Origin: Pseudomonadota bacterium
GTDB taxonomy: Bacteria; Myxococcota; Myxococcia; Myxococcales; Myxococcaceae
NCBI GenBank assembly: GCA_023426545.1
Contig: JAFAAN010000175.1
Span: forward strand, 1-64,000
DNA length: 64,000 nt
Reading direction: 5' to 3'
Within the stretch, counting starts at the first letter, position 1. The number at the start of each line of letters is the position of its first letter. Shown here piece by piece: positions 51,142-59,811 of the stretch. The position numbers and the translations under genes are program-made. The notes under the pieces are model-generated. The model was given only the letters and a program-made list of their open reading frames with translations. It ran no database searches and was not told where the DNA came from.

Positions 51142-51903
51142 TCAGGGCTTGCTGGCGCCAACTTCGAAGGCACCCACGTCGCGGTAGTACCGCTCGACCA
51201 GCGCCTGCATGGTCGGCTGCGTGTAGACCTCCGGGCGCGGCTGCTCGATGGCGTCGAGGATGACCTTCGCCGCGGCCTCGACGCGCTGGGCCCCCGGCAA
51301 CGTCCGCGAGTCCGGGCCGCCCCCGAGCGCGTTGTCCCCGAAGGCCGTGGCGACCACGCCCGGCATCACCACGGTGACGGTGATGCCAGGGTGTGACTCG
51401 CGCAGTTCCTGGCGCAGGCAGGCACTGAGCGCGTTGAGCGCGTGCTTCGCCGCGCTGTACGCGGACCGGTGTGGAACCATGGGCAGGCGCCCGAGTGTGC
51501 TGGAGACGTTGACGATCTGCCCCGCGTTCCGCGCCTGGAAGTGCGGCAGCACCGCCTGCATGCCGTAGAGCGCGCTGTTCACGTTGTCGCGCCACATGGT
51601 CTCCAGGTCCGCGTCCGTGAGTTCGGCCACGGAGCGGGTGATGCCCCGGCCCGCGTTGTTCACCCACACGTCGATGCGGCCGAAGCGGGCGAGCGCCGCG
51701 TCACGGAGCCGCTCCATGTCCGCGCGGCGCGTCGCGTCGGTGACCACCGCGAGCGCCTCGCTCCCGCACCGGGCGGCCACTGCCTCCAGCTCCGCCTGCC
51801 GTCGCGCGGCCAGCACCAGACGGGCGCCCTGCCCGGCCGCCTGCCGGGCCAGCTCCGCGCCAATCCCGCCGCTCGCTCCCGTGATGACGATGACCTTGTC
51901 CAT
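51142..51903 (-). CDS. SDR-family oxidoreductase, 253 aa
   Basis: Classical short-chain dehydrogenase: cofactor loop GASGGIGAELA (9-19), NNAG (near 87), Ser in VNVSSTLGRL and the active-site YSAAKHAL (Y-x-x-x-K). The Arg-rich R-R in the AARRQAE loop suggests NADP(H). The substrate is unknown. It is divergent from the membrane metallophosphoesterase. Confidence 0.9.
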   Translation of the reverse strand: MDKVIVITGASGGIGAELARQAAGQGARLVLAARRQAELEAVAARCGSEALAVVTDATRRADMERLRDAALARFGRIDVWVNNAGRGITRSVAELTDADLETMWRDNVNSALYGMQAVLPHFQARNAGQIVNVSSTLGRLPMVPHRSAYSAAKHALNALSACLRQELRESHPGITVTVVMPGVVATAFGDNALGGGPDSRTLPGAQRVEAAAKVILDAIEQPRPEVYTQPTMQALVERYYRDVGAFEVGASKP

Positions 51904-52069
51904 GTCCTCGCTCCTCCCTCGGCGCAGGCTCTATCAAGGGGCCCTGGGCCCCGGCGACTCCCGGTGCAGGAAATACCAGCCCAGGACGGGGGCTCGAGCT
52001 CTCGCGCCGGACCATCCTGGGCCGTGCTACCCTGCTCATTCCCTCACAGCCTCGACAGCTTTCATTCCG

Positions 52070-53275
52070 GTGCGACTCTTCTCCTTCTCGATGCTCATCG
52101 GGCTCGGCGCGGTGCTGGGCCACCTCTACCTGTACCGAAGGTTGGTGCGGCAGCTCGTGCACGGCCCCCTTGCCCGGTGGCTGGCCATGGGCGTGCTCGT
52201 GGCGCTGACAGGCATTCTGGGGTTCCGGCGCACCGTGGTGGATCTGCTGCCCGAAGGCGCCGAGGGTCCGCTCTCCATTGCGATGTACACCTGGATGGGC
52301 GTGGCGCTGTGCCTCGGCATCGCCCTGTTCCTCGTGGACACGGGCCAGGGGCTCACGGCCCTCGTCCGGCGTGTGAGGCCCCCGCCCCGGCGCGCCGCGC
52401 CTCTCGCGGAAGCGCCCGCCCCGCCTCCGCCCCAGGCCGATGAGGCCCGGCGGCGCTTCCTGGGACAGGCCGTGGCGGGAGGCGCCTTCGTCGCGGGTGG
52501 CGGACTGGCGGCCTATGGAAGCTGGCGCGCCTTCTCGCCCCCCATCGTCACCGAGCTGGCCGTGAAGGTGCCCAAGCTGCCCAGGGCGCTGGACGGGCTC
52601 AGCATCGTGCAGCTCACCGACATCCACGTGGGCCACTTCATCCAGCGCCGGTACATGGATGCGCTCGTCCAGCAGGCCAACGCCTTGCGCCCCGACCTGT
52701 TCGCCATCACCGGAGACCTGGTGGATGGCGACGTCGCCTCGCTGGGCGGCCATGTCTCGGCGCTCGCCGCGCTGAAGTCGCGCTACGGCAGCTATTTCGT
52801 CACCGGCAACCACGACTACTACTCGGGCGACGAGGAGTGGTCGGCGTTCCTGGAGACGCTGGGCATCGAGGTGCTGCGCAACCGGCACGTGCGCATCGGT
52901 GACGCGGGCGCGTCCTTCGACCTGGTGGGCGTGGACGACTGGAGCGGTGGCCGCAGGCGTCACAAGACGGGCTATGACCTCGACCAGGCGCTCGCGGGGC
53001 GGGATCCGGACCGGGCCGCGGTCCTGCTCGCGCACCAGCCAGCGAACTTCAAGGTGGCCGCCGAACGCGGCGTGGACCTGCAGATCTCGGGGCACACCCA
53101 TGGCGGCCAGCTCGTGCCCATGACGCTGCTCATCGGGCTGGCGTGGGAGCACACCGCGGGGCTGTACACGCACGGTGACTCGAGCATCTACGTCAGCCGC
53201 GGCTGCGGCTTCTGGGGTCCTCCAATGCGGGTCGGCAGCCCCCCGGAAATCGTCAAGCTCGTGCTGACGGCATGA
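52070..53275 (+). CDS. Membrane-anchored metallophosphoesterase, 401 aa
   Basis: Two to three N-terminal helices (MLIGLGAVLGHLYL, LAMGVLVALTGILGF, YTWMGVALCLGIALFLV) and an Ala/Pro linker, then a likely Tat-type segment (ARRRFLGQAVAGGAFVAGGGLAAYGSW), precede the metallophosphoesterase domain. It has LTDIHVGH, GDLVDGD, VTGNHDYYSG, LLAHQP and GHTHGGQL, a full set of metal ligands. This fits the YkuE-type periplasmic branch. GTG 52070 is used, with ATG 52091 possible; neither has a good ribosome site. Confidence 0.85.
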   Translation: MRLFSFSMLIGLGAVLGHLYLYRRLVRQLVHGPLARWLAMGVLVALTGILGFRRTVVDLLPEGAEGPLSIAMYTWMGVALCLGIALFLVDTGQGLTALVRRVRPPPRRAAPLAEAPAPPPPQADEARRRFLGQAVAGGAFVAGGGLAAYGSWRAFSPPIVTELAVKVPKLPRALDGLSIVQLTDIHVGHFIQRRYMDALVQQANALRPDLFAITGDLVDGDVASLGGHVSALAALKSRYGSYFVTGNHDYYSGDEEWSAFLETLGIEVLRNRHVRIGDAGASFDLVGVDDWSGGRRRHKTGYDLDQALAGRDPDRAAVLLAHQPANFKVAAERGVDLQISGHTHGGQLVPMTLLIGLAWEHTAGLYTHGDSSIYVSRGCGFWGPPMRVGSPPEIVKLVLTA

Positions 53276-53377
53276 CGCACCAGGACATCCCGTGCGAGGG
53301 CTGCCTGCCCCCCGAGGGCCGAGGCGCCGGGCGAAGGGCCGCGAGGGCCCGACTTCGAGTATGCTCCCCGCCGAATC

Positions 53378-53399
53378 AGGACCCGTGAGGGAGGGTCCT
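53378..53399 (+). promoter_or_regulatory. AGGACCC/GGGTCCT leader hairpin
   Basis: A 7-bp perfect inverted repeat with an 8-base loop, 24 bases before the TPR lipoprotein ATG. A TATGCT box is 12 bases before it, but no convincing -35. It might be a leader stem or an operator. Confidence 0.35.
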
Positions 53400-53423
53400 C
53401 AAGAGATCTCGAGAGGCACATAT

Positions 53424-54212
53424 ATGAAGCGCCTGGGAAAAGTCGGATTGGTGGTCGGAGCGCTCACGCTGGGTGGCGCCTTCGCGGGCTGTAAGGCCGA
53501 GGACGACACCGCGAAGAATCACCGCATCGCCGGAAGCGACCACCTGAGCAAGAAGGAGTACAAGGAAGCGGCCGCGGAATACGCCCTTTCGCTCCAGGCC
53601 GACCCCAAGCAGGAGAAGGTCTGGGAGAAGAAGGCCTTTGCCCACATGCAGCTCGGGCAGATGAACGAGGCCGCCGAGGCCGTCCTGAAGATGGGCGAGC
53701 TGAAGACCACGCCTGCCGAGAAGGCCGAGGTCTACCGGACGCTGGCCAGCATGTACATGACGGGCGGCACGACAGAGGAGGCCGAGAAGTACTTCAACGA
53801 GGCCCTGAAGCTGGAGCCGAAGGACGAGGCCTCCCTCGGCTGGATCGCGGAGATCTACGCGCAGCGCGGCGGTGCCCGTTCGATGAACGCGCCCATCATC
53901 AAGGAGTCGCTGGAGAAGTCGCTCGGCTATTACGACCAGGTCATCGCCATCAACCCCAACTCCGCCAACACGTACCTCAACAAGCGCGTGGTGATGGGCC
54001 GCCTGATGGAGTTCGAGCGGCAGCAGAAGGAGATGGCGCTGTCCGAGGCGGCGGAGAACGCCAAGAACAAGGAAATCGTCGCCGAGGCGAACGCGCGCGC
54101 CGAGGAGCACCAGAAGCGCATGGACGCGTACCAGGTGGAGTTCGCGGAGATGACGAAGAAGTTCGCTGAGGCCACGAAGGCCACGAAGGCCCAGGCGAAC
54201 CCCACGCCGTAA
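53424..54212 (+). CDS. TPR lipoprotein, 262 aa
   Basis: ATG 53424 with GAGAGG upstream. Signal peptide with lipobox GGAFAGC (C23). Residues 35-200 contain TPR-like helices (LSKKEYKEAAAEYALSLQADPKQEKVWEKKAFAHMQLGQ, EKAEVYRTLASMYMTGGTTEEAEKYFNEALKLEPKDEASL). A charged coiled coil follows (QQKEMALSEAAENAKNKEIVAEANARAEEHQKRM). Probably a periplasmic assembly factor; no partner is identified. It ends against a strong shared terminator. Confidence 0.85.
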   Translation: MKRLGKVGLVVGALTLGGAFAGCKAEDDTAKNHRIAGSDHLSKKEYKEAAAEYALSLQADPKQEKVWEKKAFAHMQLGQMNEAAEAVLKMGELKTTPAEKAEVYRTLASMYMTGGTTEEAEKYFNEALKLEPKDEASLGWIAEIYAQRGGARSMNAPIIKESLEKSLGYYDQVIAINPNSANTYLNKRVVMGRLMEFERQQKEMALSEAAENAKNKEIVAEANARAEEHQKRMDAYQVEFAEMTKKFAEATKATKAQANPTP

Positions 54213-54241
54213 TCCGCCAGCCGTCAACGCCGGACGTGCGC

Positions 54242-54276
54242 AAGGGCCTGGGACCGCGAGTCGGTTCCGGGCCCTT
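54242..54276. terminator. Strong bidirectional hairpin between convergent genes
   Basis: A 15-bp stem (AAGGGCC, then GGGACCG, pairing with CGGTTCC and GGCCCTT, with wobble pairs) closes a 5-base loop CGAGT. It sits between the TPR lipoprotein and the DUF3185 gene and can serve both strands. Confidence 0.75.
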
Positions 54277-54308
54277 CGTGCTTCACAGGCAGGAGCCCGG
54301 GGCCCGCC

Positions 54309-54527
54309 TCAGCGCCGCCGCCTGCCGCCCCCGGCGAGCACCATCAACAGGCCCCCCGCGAGCGCCGCGCTCCCGCCAGCGAGGTACAGCGTGGTGCGGT
54401 CCGTGTTCCGGCCTGTAATCAGCTCGGTGGCCCGCTCCGCGAGCGAATCGCGCGCCTTGAGGCCGGACCAGAGCAGCACCGCTCCCGCGATGGCGAGCAT
54501 GACTCCCAGAAGCCGGACAAAACTCAC
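54309..54527 (-). CDS. DUF3185 small membrane protein, 72 aa
   Basis: GTG 54527 with AGGAGG upstream. Two hydrophobic helices (LLGVMLAIAGAVLLWSGL and LYLAGGSAALAGGLLMVLAG) flank RDSLAERATELITGRNTDRT, the pattern of DUF3185. It ends in RRRR. Function unknown. It lies 50 bases after rnr on the same strand and may be its last operon gene. Confidence 0.8.
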   Translation of the reverse strand: MSFVRLLGVMLAIAGAVLLWSGLKARDSLAERATELITGRNTDRTTLYLAGGSAALAGGLLMVLAGGGRRRR

Positions 54528-54577
54528 GTTACCTCCTGATTCCGCGAGCCACGCTGGCAGCGCAGCCCGCGTCGGTC

Positions 54578-57500
54578 TCAGCGCTTCTTCGTCGGAGCGC
54601 TCCGCTTCTTCGCCGGGGCCGGCTTCGGCTTCTTCGCCGGGGCCGACTTCGCCGTCGCGGGCTTCGGGGTCTTCCGGGCCGCGGCAGCCTTCTTCGTGGC
54701 CTTGGGCGGCGTCGCGGCGCGCTTGGGCGCGGCCTTCTTCGCCTGGGCCGCCGCCTTCTTCGCCCCGGGCTTCTTGGCGCCTCCTGGCACGGCCTTCTTC
54801 GGCGCAGCCGCCTTCTTCTGCGTAGCTGCCTTCTTCACCGCCGCCTTCTTCACCACGGCCTTCTTCCGCGAGGCCCGCCGCTTCACGGGAGCCTCGTCAG
54901 GGGATGCAACCTCACGCACCTCGGCCGTGCCCGTCATGGGCGCCGGAGCCTCGGGCGGCCCCGCCGCTTCGAAGTCCGCTGACGTCGCCGCAACCTCACT
55001 CCGCGGAGCCGTCAACGCCGCGCCATGCTCCTCCCGTGCGGCCTCCACGCGCGCCCGCGACGGACGCTCCGGGACAGGGCTCTCCGCGCTGGATGGCGCC
55101 TGTGCAGGCATGGATACGGGGGGCTCGGCGCCCGCTTCCGTCGAGAAGCCCGGCGGCTCCGTCATGAAGGCCCGCTCCGCCTCGGTCTCTGGCCGAGGGC
55201 GTGGCGCGGGGAACCGGGGCCCGGCCCCCTCCCACTTCTTCTCGGAGGATTTCGAGCGCGGAGCCGCACCTCGGCTATCGGAGCCACGCTGATGCTGCGA
55301 GGCCAGCGCCCGAAGCCTGTCGAATCCGGGATGCGGCGACGTCGAAGGCTCCGCGGCCGTTTCGGTCACCTGGGCCTCGGGCTCCACGGGTCGCTCAGGC
55401 CGCACGATCAGCCTGCGCTTCTCCCACGGCTTCGGCTCCAACCCAGCGGGCTCGGCGGGCCGGTGCGTCCGGTCCTCACGGGCCCCGGGAGGAGGAAACC
55501 GCGGCGCCTTCCGATGCTGCGCCGCCTCTTCCCGACGTCCCTCCCGAGAGAAGCGTCCACGTGGGCCGCTGGGAGCAGCTTCCTCGGGAGCGCCATGCAC
55601 GCCCCTGCCCGCGGCGGCTTCTCGCTCCCGGCGCCCGGGCCGCCCTGCCCGCTCGCGCCGGCCGCCCCACTCTCGCTCCGACGGGGCTTCGACCTTCCAC
55701 GCCTGGCGCCGATGCGGCTGCGCCCCGGCACGGCTCAGCGGCGCCTCTCCCTCGAACTGGAGCGCCTCGAAGTCGATCTTCTTCGCCGTCACGTTGACGG
55801 AGGTCAGCCGCACGCGAAGCTTCTGGCCCACGCGCACGCGGCGGCCATTGGCGTACACCAGCGAATGCGTCAGCTTGTCCAGCTTCGAGCCCGGCCCCAG
55901 CGTCTCCGCCTTCACCAGTCCTTCGACATGCTCCTCGTCCAGCTCGACGAAGAAGCCAAAGTCGGTAATGGCCGCCACCGTGGCGGCGAACTCCTCGCCC
56001 ACGTGCTCCTTCATCAACAGGCACGCGTAGAAGGAGACCACCTCGCGCTCCACCTGCATCGCCGCGCGCTCCCGCTCGGAGCACTGCTCGGCCATGTCCT
56101 CGAGCTGCGCTTCCTCGCGCTCCAGCCTCGACGGTGACGCCTTGCGTCCGCGCCGCTCCCAGTGCGCCTTGAGCAGGCGATGCACCAGCAGGTCCGGGTA
56201 GCGCCGGATGGGCGACGTGAAGTGCAGGTAGTGCTCCGCCGCCAGGCCGTAGTGGCCCACGCGTGAGGCGGTGTACACGGCCTGCATCATGGAGCGGAGC
56301 AGGAGCTGGTTCAGCGCGCGCTGCTCCGGGTGTCCCTGGAGCTGGCTGATGAACGCGTCCAGCTCCTTCGATGACACGCCGTCCTCGACGCGCAGCTTGA
56401 AGCCATACGCCTCCGCGAGCGCGGCGAAGGTGGCGAGCTTCTGCGGATCCGGCTCGCCGTGGAACCGGTACACGGTGGGCAGCCCCTCGTCCTGGAAGAA
56501 GGTGGCCACCGCCTCGTTGGCGGCGAGCATGCACTCCTCGATGAGACGGTGGCTGTCCTTGCGCTCGCGCTTGTCCATGCGGAGCGGCAGCCCGTCCTCT
56601 CCCAGCACCACCTTGTGCTCGGGCAGGTCGAAGTCGATGGCGCCGCGCTCCTTGCGCATCGCCGTCAGCGCGCGCGCCAGGGACATCAGCGCTTCGAAGT
56701 GCGGCTTGAACGCATTGCGATGTGGCACGTCCTTGCCGTCGAGGACGTCCTGCACCTCGTTGTACGTACACCGCGCCGCGCTGCGCATCACAGCCGGGTA
56801 CAGGGCAGACGAGCGGCGCTGGCCGCGCCGGTCGAACGTCATGTCCGCCACCATGCACAGCCGGTCCTCGCCGGGCCGCAACGAGCAGATGCCGTTGCTC
56901 AGGCGCTCCGGGAGCATGGGCAACACCCGGTCCGGCAGGTACACGGACGTGGCGCGGCGCAGCGCCTCCGTGTTCAGCGCGCTGCCCTCCCGGACGTAAT
57001 GCGACACGTCCGCGATGGCCACCACCAGCCGCCAGCCGTCCGCGCTCGCCTCGGCGTAGACGGCATCGTCGAAGTCGCGCGCATCCTCACCATCGATGGT
57101 GATGAGCGGCAACGAGCGCAGGTCCCGCCGGTCCTCGCCACGCGCCTCTTCCTCGGACACCGTCACGCCGTAGCGGTCGGCCTCGACCATGACCTCCGGC
57201 GGGAACTCGTCGGAGAACCCCTGGGAGTAGGCGACCCCCAGGACCTCGGCGCTCGGCGTCCCGGGCTTGCCGAGGGAGCCAGCGACCTCACCGTGCAACC
57301 CGCGATCAGGGTCGAGCAGCTGGGCACCGATGCCCAGCTGGACCTTCACCAGATCGCCGTCCCTCGCCATCTGCGTCAGGGGGACGCGGATGGGACCCGG
57401 CAGGCTGGAGTCCGTGGGGTATACCACGGCGTAGCGCCCCTTCACCGCGTAGGTCCCCACCGCCAGCTCCCGCCGGCGCTGCACCACGCGGATCAACCGC

Positions 57501-58123
57501 CCTTCCAGCCGAGGCGGGCGGCCCGTGACGGCCACCACCACCCGGTCGTTGTCGAGCGCCCGCTGGGCCTCGTGCGGCGGCAGGAAGACGTTGTCGCCCT
57601 CCCCGGACAGCGGGTGGACGAAGCCAAAGCCGTCGCGGTGGACGTGGAGGATTCCCTCCAACAGCTCATGCCCGTCGGCTTCGTCGAAGCGCCCACGGCG
57701 CGCAGGCCACTCGCCCCGCCCGGCCCCGCGCTCGCGCCCCTGCCAGCCATGGCCCTTGCCGCGGCCACCGGCCTCCTGGCGGCGGGCCGCGAAGCCACCG
57801 GGTGCCGCGCGCGGCCCCTGCCGGCGTGTATCGCCACCCTGGAAGCCTTCGCGGCGCCGGCCCACGACGGCGTGGCCGCGCTGGCGCCAGGCAGTGGGGC
57901 CGCCCTGCTCACGTGCACCGGCCTCGCGCCGGGTGGGCACGCTGGGCACGAAGCGCTTGCCTTCCTTGAGGATGTCCCCCTGGCGGACGAGCTCGCGCAA
58001 GGTGCGCTTGAGCTCGGTCTGCTGGCCAGGGTGCAGGCCCGCGAGCCGGAGGAGCTCCTTGATGCCCAGCGGGTGGTCTGCGTCAGTGAGGATCTGCTTG
58101 AGGAGTTCTGGAGAAAGGCTCAC
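54578..58123 (-). CDS. rnr: Ribonuclease R with RG-rich insert and histone-like tail, 1181 aa
   Basis: RNase R degrades structured RNA 3' to 5'. Order: winged helix (1-60), an Arg/Gly-rich insert (65-150), cold-shock domains (ILHVHRDGFGFVHPL), the RNB catalytic core with LITIDGEDARDFDDAVY, HFTSPIRRYPDLLVHRLL, and an S1 domain (EFAATVAAITDFGFFVELDEEHVEGLV). About 350 extra residues follow: an acidic/Pro part and a Lys/Ala tail (KKAVVKKAAVKKAATQKKAA). E. coli RNase R is 813 residues. The GTG start has a weak ribosome site. The tail probably binds nucleic acid. Confidence 0.9.
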   Translation of the reverse strand: MSLSPELLKQILTDADHPLGIKELLRLAGLHPGQQTELKRTLRELVRQGDILKEGKRFVPSVPTRREAGAREQGGPTAWRQRGHAVVGRRREGFQGGDTRRQGPRAAPGGFAARRQEAGGRGKGHGWQGRERGAGRGEWPARRGRFDEADGHELLEGILHVHRDGFGFVHPLSGEGDNVFLPPHEAQRALDNDRVVVAVTGRPPRLEGRLIRVVQRRRELAVGTYAVKGRYAVVYPTDSSLPGPIRVPLTQMARDGDLVKVQLGIGAQLLDPDRGLHGEVAGSLGKPGTPSAEVLGVAYSQGFSDEFPPEVMVEADRYGVTVSEEEARGEDRRDLRSLPLITIDGEDARDFDDAVYAEASADGWRLVVAIADVSHYVREGSALNTEALRRATSVYLPDRVLPMLPERLSNGICSLRPGEDRLCMVADMTFDRRGQRRSSALYPAVMRSAARCTYNEVQDVLDGKDVPHRNAFKPHFEALMSLARALTAMRKERGAIDFDLPEHKVVLGEDGLPLRMDKRERKDSHRLIEECMLAANEAVATFFQDEGLPTVYRFHGEPDPQKLATFAALAEAYGFKLRVEDGVSSKELDAFISQLQGHPEQRALNQLLLRSMMQAVYTASRVGHYGLAAEHYLHFTSPIRRYPDLLVHRLLKAHWERRGRKASPSRLEREEAQLEDMAEQCSERERAAMQVEREVVSFYACLLMKEHVGEEFAATVAAITDFGFFVELDEEHVEGLVKAETLGPGSKLDKLTHSLVYANGRRVRVGQKLRVRLTSVNVTAKKIDFEALQFEGEAPLSRAGAQPHRRQAWKVEAPSEREWGGRRERAGRPGRREREAAAGRGVHGAPEEAAPSGPRGRFSREGRREEAAQHRKAPRFPPPGAREDRTHRPAEPAGLEPKPWEKRRLIVRPERPVEPEAQVTETAAEPSTSPHPGFDRLRALASQHQRGSDSRGAAPRSKSSEKKWEGAGPRFPAPRPRPETEAERAFMTEPPGFSTEAGAEPPVSMPAQAPSSAESPVPERPSRARVEAAREEHGAALTAPRSEVAATSADFEAAGPPEAPAPMTGTAEVREVASPDEAPVKRRASRKKAVVKKAAVKKAATQKKAAAPKKAVPGGAKKPGAKKAAAQAKKAAPKRAATPPKATKKAAAARKTPKPATAKSAPAKKPKPAPAKKRSAPTKKR

Positions 58124-58200
58124 GGTGGGGTCGCGGCTCGGCCGCTACGGGAACGGGTAAGCCCGAAGCAGCCGGACGGGAACCCCCCGGCGACCAGCCA

Positions 58201-58224
58201 CCGCCCGGATTCTTCTCCGGGCGG
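58201..58224 (-). terminator. 9-bp hairpin between the chagasin-like gene and rnr
   Basis: CCGCCCGGA pairs with TCCGGGCGG across a 6-base loop, 6 bases after the upstream stop at 58231. There is no T run, so it may be a partial terminator or an RNA-stability stem that sets the ratio of the two proteins. Confidence 0.5.
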
Positions 58225-58230
58225 CGACCC

Positions 58231-59616
58231 TCAAGGCTTGACCGTGACGTTGATTTTGAAGGACCGGTCAACCAGGCCCGGGGAAAGCGCCTTGGCCAGG
58301 AAGAACTCCACTTCGAAGTTGCCCGGGTTGCGCGGCGTGAAGAAGAACTCGCGGGTGCCAGCGCCGTCCTCTTCCGCGGGCTCGAAGTTGGCCTCGCGCA
58401 GGCCCACGCGCTTGGCCACCGTCGGCTCGATGGCCCAGGTGAAGCCCGGCTGCTCCGGCAGACGCACCGTGAGGCCGTGGTTGAGGCGCACGTCCACGGA
58501 CGTGGGCACCTCTCCCTCGATGTGCACCAGCTCCATCTCGTCGCGGGACACCGCGCGAGCCTCGGACGGACGCGGCTCCAGAATCTCCGCCTGGATGCGG
58601 CCACCCCAGCCGGACGTCTTGTCGACGACGCCCTGCACCTGAAGTGTCTGACCCACGTGCTTGCGGAGCGCCTTGCCCGCGGCCTTGCCCTCGATGATGA
58701 AGGACACCTGCTGGCGCGTCCCGCCGTTGGACACGACGAGCACGTACTCCTCGCCCGTCATCTCCAGGTTTCCGCGCACGCCCGCGAAGCCCTTGATGCC
58801 CGCGCCCATACCGGCCGCCGTCACCATGGAGACCTCGCCCGGGGACAGGTAGCGCAGCCGCGCTTCCGTCTCGGCGGGAGAGGCATCCGCCACATCGGCG
58901 TCCGGCCTCTTGGCGGCGTACTTGCGCACGTCCACCACGCCGCCGTGGTTGGTCGTCTTGCGGATGAGCCCGACGACGGAGACCTTGTGGTCCACGTAGG
59001 CCGGGAGCACTTCCTGATCCGGCCCCTGGAGGAGGAAGGTCAGCTCGCGCTTGTCGCGCCCGACGACCACCAGGTGCGGCAGGTCGTTGGTCACCACCAG
59101 GCGGCCCTTGAGGCTGCCCTCGCCCGTGACGCCGCGGCCCTCGCCGGCCGTCAGGAGCTGCTCCAGCTCACGCTTGGTGAGGGGCTCGCCCGGAGGCGGG
59201 AGCTTGGTGGCCCGGGGACGCGGCTTCTCCGCTGGAGGAGGCGCGGTGAACGTGGGGGCGGCGCTCGCCTTGGACGCCTTGCCGCCTGCGCTGGACTTGC
59301 TGGCGGCGGGCGCCTTCGCGGGAGCGGCCTTCGCCGACTTCGAGGCGGGAGCAGCCTTGGGCGCGGATGCCGTCTTCCCAGCCGGAGCGGCCTTCTTCGC
59401 AGTGGCCTTCTCCTGCGCGGCCTTCTTCACTGCCCCCTTGGCCCCCTTCGAGATATCCGATGCCGCCTTCGCCAATTTCGTCGCCGCCTTTGCCACCCGT
59501 TTTGAGGCGTTCTTGATCAGATCCAGCCGGGCAGCGGAGTCCTTCTTCGCAGCGGGCTTTGCGCCAGCCTTGCCAGCGGGAGTCGTCTTCTTGGCCCCAG
59601 ACTTGGGCTTGGCCAT
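58231..59616 (-). CDS. Histone-like Lys/Ala-tailed protein with chagasin-like C-terminus, 461 aa
   Basis: Residues 1-130 are Lys/Ala/Pro-rich (AKKTTPAGKAGAKPAAKK, AAPKAAPASKSAKAA), resembling eukaryotic H1 tails. The middle (150-360) has two beta-rich OB-like sections (GRLVVTNDLPHLVVVGRD, VGQTLQVQGVVDKTSG). The last 95 residues (VRLPEQPGFTWAIE, EFFFTPRNPGNFEVEFFLA, SFKINVTV) resemble the chagasin family of cysteine-protease inhibitors. ATG 59616 has AAGGAGA 8 bases upstream. A predicted promoter and leader stem precede it. The upstream position and similar tail suggest a partner of RNase R. Confidence 0.72.
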   Translation of the reverse strand: MAKPKSGAKKTTPAGKAGAKPAAKKDSAARLDLIKNASKRVAKAATKLAKAASDISKGAKGAVKKAAQEKATAKKAAPAGKTASAPKAAPASKSAKAAPAKAPAASKSSAGGKASKASAAPTFTAPPPAEKPRPRATKLPPPGEPLTKRELEQLLTAGEGRGVTGEGSLKGRLVVTNDLPHLVVVGRDKRELTFLLQGPDQEVLPAYVDHKVSVVGLIRKTTNHGGVVDVRKYAAKRPDADVADASPAETEARLRYLSPGEVSMVTAAGMGAGIKGFAGVRGNLEMTGEEYVLVVSNGGTRQQVSFIIEGKAAGKALRKHVGQTLQVQGVVDKTSGWGGRIQAEILEPRPSEARAVSRDEMELVHIEGEVPTSVDVRLNHGLTVRLPEQPGFTWAIEPTVAKRVGLREANFEPAEEDGAGTREFFFTPRNPGNFEVEFFLAKALSPGLVDRSFKINVTVKP

Positions 59617-59663
59617 CGACGCAGTCTCCTTGAGAGTTCCCGTGTCCTTTCAACGGGTTGGCG

Positions 59664-59682
59664 GCCTGCCCTGAAAGCAGGC
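59664..59682 (-). promoter_or_regulatory. Leader stem GCCTGC/GCAGGC
   Basis: A 6-bp perfect stem with a 7-base loop within the predicted 5' leader of the chagasin-like gene, about 50-65 bases upstream of the ATG. Function not known. Confidence 0.35.
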
Positions 59683-59702
59683 AAGCCTCGCGACCAATGT
59701 CG

Positions 59703-59731
59703 CTTGTAACGATGATCAGCTAGGCTGTCAA
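59703..59731 (-). promoter_or_regulatory. sigma-70-type promoter of the chagasin-like/rnr operon
   Basis: TTGACA (minus strand, 59726-59731), exactly 17 bases, then TACAAG (59703-59708). Perfect -35 and 4/6 -10. Expected start near 59696. Confidence 0.55.
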
Positions 59732-59811
59732 ACTAACACTTGATTATCCCACGGACTTTGCTCGCGAAGAGGGTTCGAGCCACGACGCCCGCGCATGGCT
59801 ATAAGCCGGGC

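Noticed and set aside
59760..59800. tRNA-like GGGTTCGAGCC stretch upstream of moeA
   Set aside because: The flanking bases do not pair to form a T-stem, and no D-arm or anticodon arm is visible.
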